From NCBI GenBank assembly GCA_031276985.1, contig JAISMA010000121.1:1-10766 (forward strand): a DNA stretch of 10,766 bases, in the 5' to 3' direction. Under the pieces are notes generated by a model, which saw only the letters and a program-made list of their open reading frames with translations, was not told where the DNA came from and searched no databases. This document shows positions 6,422-10,766 of this stretch, one piece after another. Origin of the DNA: Helicobacteraceae bacterium. GTDB lineage: Bacteria; Campylobacterota; Campylobacteria; Campylobacterales; SZUA-545. A program made the position numbers and the translations under genes. Each line of letters opens with the position of its first letter. The first letter of the stretch is position 1.

Positions 6422-7644
6422 TTACTTGCTAAGAACAATATCGTCGATAGCCAGAATCGACGAATATATATCGTCGCCAACGTCGCTTACCGTAAAAATG
6501 ATATACGCGGGGTAACCAACGTCTATATCGGATATGCTATACGGCGTCCAGCCAAGCTGACCGGCGAAAATATCGCCGTCATCCGGCATGCTTAAACCGC
6601 CGCTGTATCCATTGCCTAGATTGCCGATTTGATTTATGGAAGTTATGGACTTTGAGATTGCGCCTTTTGGTCCATATATGGTGATCACGACTCCGTCGTT
6701 GAACTCGCTATTAACCCATTCGTTAAATTCGGCGGAGATAAAATCGTAATGCAGGGCAACGGCGCTGAAATTGTGATTTATGGGTCCCAGCTTTAAGAAA
6801 CTTGATTTATGCGCGATCGCGGGCGCTCCCGAAAGAATCCCGTATCCGGACGATATGGCGGCAAACTTTGAGCCGCTCTTAGGCGCGAGCGTGCCGTTTG
6901 CCGTCATAGTTTTACCGTCTCCGATATATTCCGCGCCGTCATTGTTTTGCTCAAACCCCCAATTCGATTCGACAAACTCTTTGCCCGACGATCCTCCCGC
7001 CTTGAATTTGATCTTGTAGTCGTTTTCCATCTCGTTGCCGCACTTGTCTTGAAGCCCTTTTTTGAACTCGACAACGACGAGGGCGTTCTCCGGATATGGT
7101 TTCGACGGCATAAAGGTCAAGACCGCTCTATATTTTCCTTCGGGAAGTAACGTAGAGCTTATCGCGATCGTTCCGTATATCTTGACGCCGTTAGCCGTTA
7201 CGACGATATTGTCGGCGATCGCGCCGCTGTAGATTACGTCGTCAAAAAAGAGGATGATCGGCGAGTTTGACGACCACGTCGGAGTGGAAGCGTCTTTGAT
7301 TTCAGCCGAAAGCGGCTTTGCTTGCCGCGTAGATTCGCGTTCGCTACGCGCCGATTTGACGCTTGTCGCATAAAGCGAAGTTGGCTCTGTATACTCGGGG
7401 ATTATTTGGAGAATTTCAAGCGGGTCGTTTTCGTAGTCCGCGCCCGATTGAACCAGAGAGCTTACGCTGCCAACGCCGTCGCTTGTAACGCTAAAACTTG
7501 TCGCGTCGCCGCTTGGCGGACTTGACGGGCTGTCGCTTCCGCCGCCGCTAGAGTTGCAACCCGAAAGGCTAAAAAGCGCCGTTAAAGCGCCAACCAGAGA
7601 GAGAGAGAGAGAGAGAAACGCTTCGCGTTCATAAACCTCGTCAT
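6422..7644 (-). CDS. Phase-variable surface lipoprotein with Big_5 Ig-like domain (frame OFF here)
   Basis: In the restored form this is a 406-residue lipoprotein: a basic n-region MTRFMNAKR, a hydrophobic core, lipobox LSGC with acylated C29, then a Ser/Gly/Pro linker. Residues about 121-216 look like an SbsA/Big_5 Ig-like domain (SPIILFFDDVI, ENALVVVEFKKGLQDKCGNEM). Residues about 224-406 form a beta-sandwich with GDGKTMTANGT, ALHYDFISAEFNEWV and a C-terminal VGDDIYSSILAIDDIVLSK, like anchored carbohydrate-binding or choice-of-anchor domains. The signal-peptide codons contain (CT)10. The ATG at 7644 has AAAGGAG 5 bases upstream and a promoter behind it, but its frame stops after 20 codons. 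The lipobox frame has only a TTG at 7681, inside the -10 box, so it is probably not transcribed. Nine or twelve CT units would put the ATG in frame. Ligand unknown; no enzyme motif seen. Confidence 0.85.
7596..7615 (-). repeat. (CT)10 simple-sequence tract in lipoprotein signal peptide
   Basis: On the plus strand AG is repeated ten times; on the coding minus strand this is CT repeated ten times, coding for alternating Ser and Leu in the hydrophobic core. Each gain or loss of a unit shifts the frame by 2. Relative to the ATG at 7644, unit numbers of 9 or 12 give the full lipoprotein, while 10 (present) or 11 do not. Confidence 0.97.
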
Positions 7645-7649
7645 CGTCG

Positions 7650-7656
7650 CTCCTTT
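7650..7656 (-). promoter_or_regulatory. Shine-Dalgarno of the lipoprotein gene (decides the start)
   Basis: AAAGGAG on the minus strand sits 5 bases before the ATG at 7644. It is the only good ribosome-binding site in the region, and fixes the true start in a frame different from the lipobox frame. Confidence 0.8.
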
Positions 7657-7680
7657 CTTGTGCTGTGAATTTTGCGCGCA

Positions 7681-7709
7681 ATTATACAGATCGCAAGATA
7701 AAATACCAA
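7681..7709 (-). promoter_or_regulatory. Sigma70-type promoter of the lipoprotein gene
   Basis: On the minus strand TTGGTA (7709-7704) and TATAAT (7686-7681) are separated by exactly 17 bases. Transcription would start near 7674, giving a leader of about 30 bases to the ATG at 7644. The upstream TTG of the alternative open frame is therefore outside the transcript. Confidence 0.7.
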
Positions 7710-7752
7710 TTTGCCTTTCCTAACGTCAAGGCGCATAGGGCAAAGCGAAAAC

Positions 7753-7781
7753 TTGACAAGGCTAGACTAAAGTTGTATAAT
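7753..7781 (+). promoter_or_regulatory. Consensus sigma70 promoter of hrcA-grpE-dnaK
   Basis: TTGACA (7753-7758) and TATAAT (7776-7781), both perfect consensus hexamers with a 17-base spacer. The predicted start near 7788 falls in the left arm of the CIRCE operator. A strong core promoter held down by a repressor is the usual design for this operon. Confidence 0.9.
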
Positions 7782-7785
7782 TAAA

Positions 7786-7812
7786 TTAGCAAAGTTTGGC
7801 AGCGAGTGATAA
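7786..7812 (+). promoter_or_regulatory. CIRCE operator (HrcA binding site), left arm degenerate
   Basis: TTAGCAAAG, 9 bases, GAGTGATAA. Against the CIRCE consensus TTAGCACTC-N9-GAGTGCTAA the left arm matches 6 of 9 and the right arm 8 of 9, with exact spacing. It begins 4 bases after the -10 box and ends 13 bases before the Shine-Dalgarno of hrcA, so bound HrcA would block initiation. Confidence 0.85.
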
Positions 7813-7837
7813 ATTACCACGAAAGAAAGGAGATTGT

Positions 7838-8614
7838 ATGCGGGCGAAAACGCGCCAAGAGATACTAAACGCCGTCGTCTATAGCTACGTTCAAAACCCG
7901 CAGCCAATCGGTTCTATGCAACTGAAAGAGGCGACCAACGCGCCGCTTAGCGCCGCGACGATTCGCAACTATTTCAGGCGGCTGGTGGAAGAGGGCTTTT
8001 TGACGCAGCTTCACAGTAGCGGCGGGCGCATTCCCACCGATCTGGCGCTTAAAAGTTACTGGCTTTCGGCGATCGATCCCAACGACGCGCGAGCGATCGA
8101 CGAGGAGGCGATCGAAAACGCCGCGCGCGCCTACGGGCTTTACGCCCTGCTTGCCATGCGAGAGCCAAACCGCCTGCTGGAAGTTACGAAAAGCCGTCTG
8201 GGGCGGATTCTCGCCGCGTTTGAGTTTGGCGAGACGGCGCTTGGCGCGAACGCGGCGATCGAGCGGCTGTTGAACGAATTTTGCGGTTACGACATAACCG
8301 ATCTGATCGAGATCGCCAAAAGCAACCGTATCGACGCGCTTTACAACGCTTTGCTTGAGATTGAGCTTAGTCGCGTCAAGCGCTACAACGCCGATGCGCT
8401 TATCGATTACGCGCGCGCCTTGAGCTTTGATTTTGATCGCCTCTACAGCGGCGCGATCGCCGCGCAGATGAGCGCGCAACTGCTGTTTGATTCGCCCGCC
8501 ATGATCGTGGCGCAAAAGGTAACAAAGCGCCAAAAACCCGCGCTGCTTGTCGCTTTCGGGGTGATGAACAGGGATTTTCTAGGGTTTATCAACCATATAA
8601 AAAAGGAGGATTAG
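7838..8614 (+). CDS. hrcA: Heat-inducible transcription repressor HrcA
   Basis: A 258-residue repressor of class I heat-shock genes that binds CIRCE and is kept active by GroEL in the species studied. The N-terminal winged helix is clear: LSAATIRNYFRRLVEEGFL followed by LHSSGGRIPTDLALKSYW, the HrcA wing signature (S-SGRIPT in the family). The rest is a weakly conserved GAF-like and dimerisation region. It is shorter than Bacillus HrcA (about 343 aa) but matches epsilonproteobacterial lengths. The ATG at 7838 has AAAGGAG 5 bases upstream; an in-frame TTG at 7796 lies inside the CIRCE element and is rejected. It is first in the operon, autoregulated through the adjacent CIRCE site. Confidence 0.95.
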   Translation: MRAKTRQEILNAVVYSYVQNPQPIGSMQLKEATNAPLSAATIRNYFRRLVEEGFLTQLHSSGGRIPTDLALKSYWLSAIDPNDARAIDEEAIENAARAYGLYALLAMREPNRLLEVTKSRLGRILAAFEFGETALGANAAIERLLNEFCGYDITDLIEIAKSNRIDALYNALLEIELSRVKRYNADALIDYARALSFDFDRLYSGAIAAQMSAQLLFDSPAMIVAQKVTKRQKPALLVAFGVMNRDFLGFINHIKKED

Positions 8615-9177
8615 TGAACGACGAAACGGCGCAGAAAACGCAAGAACAACAGGCGCAAGAGGCGGCGGACGCCCAAAGCCCAGAAACGCTTGAAGCCGCG
8701 CAAACGGGCGAGATCGGCGAGCCAAGCGAGCCTTGCGCGGAGGATTTTGAAGCCAAATATAACGAGGCGCAGGATCGCTATCTAAGAGCCTACGCGGAGT
8801 TTGAAAACATAAAAAAACGGCTGGAAAAAGAGAAATATCAGGCGATCGATTACGCGAGCGAAGGGTTTGCCAAAGACCTTTTGCCCGTGATCGACGCGCT
8901 GGAAATGGCGCTAAAAATCGATCAGAGCGATCACTTCGAGCAACTAAAAGAGGGCGTCAATCTGACCAAAGCGGCGCTAATCAAGGCGTTTGAAAAGCAC
9001 GGCGTGTTGCCCGTAACGCATGAAAACGGCTTTGATCCCGCGTTGCACGAGGCGATCATGCAGGTAAACGACGAGACGCTGGAGGAAAACGCTATCGCGC
9101 AGGCGCTTCAACAAGGCTGGCGCTACAAAGAAAGATTGTTGCGCCCGTCGCTGGTTTCAGTAAATAAAAGGAGTTAA
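8614..9177 (+). CDS. grpE: GrpE, nucleotide exchange factor of DnaK
   Basis: A 187-residue cytoplasmic cochaperone that releases ADP from DnaK. A Glu/Gln/Ala-rich disordered head (1 to about 45) leads into the long coiled-coil helix (KYNEAQDRYLRAYAEFENIKKR), a short helical part, and the C-terminal beta-wing with the family motif FDPALHEAIMQV and GWRYKERLLRPSLVSV. Length is normal. The start is GTG, sharing its G with the hrcA TAG stop (TAGTG), preceded by a near-perfect AAGGAGG (8603-8609), so translation is coupled to hrcA. Confidence 0.97.
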   Translation: MNDETAQKTQEQQAQEAADAQSPETLEAAQTGEIGEPSEPCAEDFEAKYNEAQDRYLRAYAEFENIKKRLEKEKYQAIDYASEGFAKDLLPVIDALEMALKIDQSDHFEQLKEGVNLTKAALIKAFEKHGVLPVTHENGFDPALHEAIMQVNDETLEENAIAQALQQGWRYKERLLRPSLVSVNKRS

Positions 9178-9179
9178 AG

Positions 9180-10766
9180 ATGAGCAAAGTATTAGGTATC
9201 GACTTAGGCACGACCAATTCGTGCATGGGAGTTTTTGAAGCGGGTGAAACAAAGATCATTCCGAACAAAGAGGGCAAAAACACTACGCCAAGCGTCGTGG
9301 CTTTTACCGATAAAGGCGAGGTTTTGGTGGGCGATAGCGCCAAGCGTCAGGCGATCACCAATCCGAAAAAGACGATCTATTCGATCAAGCGGATTATGGG
9401 CTTGATGATGAACGAGCAAAACGCCAAAAGCGCGCAAGCCAAAGTCAGCTACAGCATCGTCGATAAAGGCGGCGCGTGCGCGATCGACGTCGACGGCAAA
9501 ATCTACACGCCGCAGGAGATCTCGGCGAAGGTGCTAATGAAGCTCAAAAAAGACGCGGAGGACTTTCTGGGCGAGACGATTACCGACGCGGTGATCACCG
9601 TTCCCGCCTATTTCAACGACGCGCAGCGCAAAGCGACCAAAGAGGCGGGCGTGATCGCGGGACTGAACGTGCTTAGAATCATCAACGAGCCGACCGCCGC
9701 GTCGCTTGCCTACGGGCTTGACAAGCAAAAAGCCGAAAAAATTCTGGTCTATGACTTGGGCGGCGGCACGTTCGACGTAACCGTGCTTGACGTGGGCGAC
9801 GGCGTTTTCGAGGTGCTATCCACGGACGGCAACGCCTTTTTGGGCGGCGACGACTTCGATAACCGCATTATCGATTGGCTTGCCGAAGAGTTCAAAAAAG
9901 AAAACGGCATAGAGCTGAAAAACGACAAAATGGCGCTTCAACGACTCAAAGACGCCGCTGAAAACGCGAAAAAAGAGCTGTCCGGCGCGACGGAAACCGA
10001 GATCAATCTGCCGTTTATCACCGCCGACGCGACGGGACCAAAGCACCTCGTGGTCAAACTCTCCCGCGCCAAATTCGAGTCGATGATCGACGATCAGATC
10101 GCGGAAACGCTAACGCACATTAAAACCGCGCTCAAAGACGCGGGCATTGGCAAAGAGGCGATCAACGAGGTCGTTATGGTGGGCGGCTCAACGCGCATTC
10201 CAAAGGCGCAGGAGGTGGTCAGGAGCTTCTTTGGCAAAGAGCTTCACAAGGGCGTAAATCCCGACGAGGTCGTCGCGGCGGGCGCGGCGATTCAAGGCGG
10301 CGTGTTGCGCGGCGACGTGAAAGACGTGCTGCTTTTGGACGTAACGCCGCTTTCGCTTGGCATAGAAACGCTAGGCGGCGTGATGACGAAGCTAATAGAA
10401 AAAGGCACGACGATCCCCGTCAAAAAATCGCAGGTGTTCAGCACCGCCGACGACAATCAGCCCGCCGTGAGCATACACGTGTTGCAGGGCGAGCGCGAAT
10501 TTAGCCGCGACAACAAATCGCTTGGCATGTTCGAGCTTTCGGGCATTCCAGCCGCGCCGCGCGGAGTGCCGCAGATCGAGGTTACGTTCGACATCGACGC
10601 AAACGGCATTCTAAACGTCAGCGCCAAAGACAAAGGCACGGGCAAAGAGAACAAAATCACCATCACGGGATCGTCGGGATTGAGCGAGGACGAGATTAGC
10701 CGCATGGTCAAGGAAGCCGAAGCCAACCGCGAGGCGGACAGGAAGCGCAAAGAGATCGTCGAGGCG
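9180..10766 (+). CDS. dnaK: Hsp70 chaperone DnaK (3' end outside window)
   Basis: 529 codons are present without a stop; the family is about 620-640 residues, so the C-terminal lid is cut off by the window. ATP-dependent chaperone working with GrpE and DnaJ. Visible motifs: phosphate-1 GIDLGTTNSCMGVF at the N-terminus, NEPTAASLAYGL, phosphate-2 DLGGGTFD (about 192-199), adenosine motif VGGSTRIP (about 335-342), the interdomain linker DVLLLDVTPLSLGIET (about 383-398), and the substrate-binding domain through ITITGSSGLSEDEI. Start ATG lies 2 bases after the grpE stop, with AAGGAG (9168-9173) inside the end of grpE. Last gene of the visible CIRCE-controlled operon. Confidence 0.98.
   Translation, partial: MSKVLGIDLGTTNSCMGVFEAGETKIIPNKEGKNTTPSVVAFTDKGEVLVGDSAKRQAITNPKKTIYSIKRIMGLMMNEQNAKSAQAKVSYSIVDKGGACAIDVDGKIYTPQEISAKVLMKLKKDAEDFLGETITDAVITVPAYFNDAQRKATKEAGVIAGLNVLRIINEPTAASLAYGLDKQKAEKILVYDLGGGTFDVTVLDVGDGVFEVLSTDGNAFLGGDDFDNRIIDWLAEEFKKENGIELKNDKMALQRLKDAAENAKKELSGATETEINLPFITADATGPKHLVVKLSRAKFESMIDDQIAETLTHIKTALKDAGIGKEAINEVVMVGGSTRIPKAQEVVRSFFGKELHKGVNPDEVVAAGAAIQGGVLRGDVKDVLLLDVTPLSLGIETLGGVMTKLIEKGTTIPVKKSQVFSTADDNQPAVSIHVLQGEREFSRDNKSLGMFELSGIPAAPRGVPQIEVTFDIDANGILNVSAKDKGTGKENKITITGSSGLSEDEISRMVKEAEANREADRKRKEIVEA

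Noticed and set aside
7645..7681. N-terminal extension of the lipoprotein from the TTG at 7681
   Set aside because: The TTG lies inside the -10 box, has no ribosome-binding site, and gives an acidic N-terminus incompatible with export.
7725..7757. GTCAAG ... CTTGAC inverted repeat as an HspR (HAIR-like) operator
   Set aside because: The arms are in the opposite orientation to the HAIR consensus with a 21-base gap, and the right arm is simply part of the -35 TTGACA.
7865..8533. 222-codon minus-strand open frame inside hrcA
   Set aside because: It is an antisense shadow of hrcA caused by biased codon use; hrcA has promoter, operator, ribosome-binding site and family motifs.

Overview
The window looks like chromosome of a member of the Campylobacterota (epsilonproteobacteria). 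The evidence is an hrcA-grpE-dnaK heat-shock operon with a short HrcA and a degenerate CIRCE operator, a compact rplM-rpsI pair, and Helicobacter/Wolinella-like TPR and FtsX-type proteins. The lineage is inferred from gene order and protein style, not from a search. The DNA is unusually rich in the octamer GCGATCGC (8 exact copies).

Left part, plus strand. The 3' end of a TPR-repeat protein (1-354) is followed by a hairpin. Next comes a tightly overlapping four-gene operon (556-4571): a secreted PhoA-type alkaline phosphatase with complete active-site residues, a small exported DUF3299-like protein with a CPFC motif, a LolD/MacB-type ABC ATPase, and an FtsX/MacB-type permease with a histidine-bearing periplasmic loop. 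Every gene start overlaps the preceding stop, so the four are probably translationally coupled. The make-up suggests a periplasmic metal or envelope function, possibly linked to zinc, which the phosphatase needs.

Middle, 4477-5426. This is a repeat-rich junction where the plus-strand operon meets a minus-strand ribosomal operon. The last 92 bp of the permease gene is present in three exact-period tandem copies. The two copies beyond the stop still keep the C-terminal peptide, with mostly synonymous differences. After this come about 630 bp without genes, holding five copies of a GCGGGAATG/CATTCCCGC nonamer (dRS3-like) and a 24-bp direct repeat covering the rpsI stop codon and half of its putative terminator.

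Minus strand, 5421-7644. rpsI (uS9) and rplM (uL13) form an operon. Upstream of it is a gene for a surface lipoprotein with an SbsA/Big_5 Ig-like domain and a C-terminal beta-sandwich. Its signal-peptide codons contain a (CT)10 tract. The ATG that has a Shine-Dalgarno sequence and a correctly placed promoter is out of frame with the lipobox. Losing one CT unit, or gaining two, would restore a textbook lipoprotein signal peptide. This looks like a phase-variable gene caught in the OFF state and is the most interesting find of the window.

Right part, plus strand. A consensus sigma70 promoter (TTGACA, 17 bp, TATAAT) and a CIRCE element drive hrcA, grpE and dnaK. dnaK runs off the window end. HrcA represses through CIRCE, and GrpE and DnaK form the Hsp70 chaperone machine.
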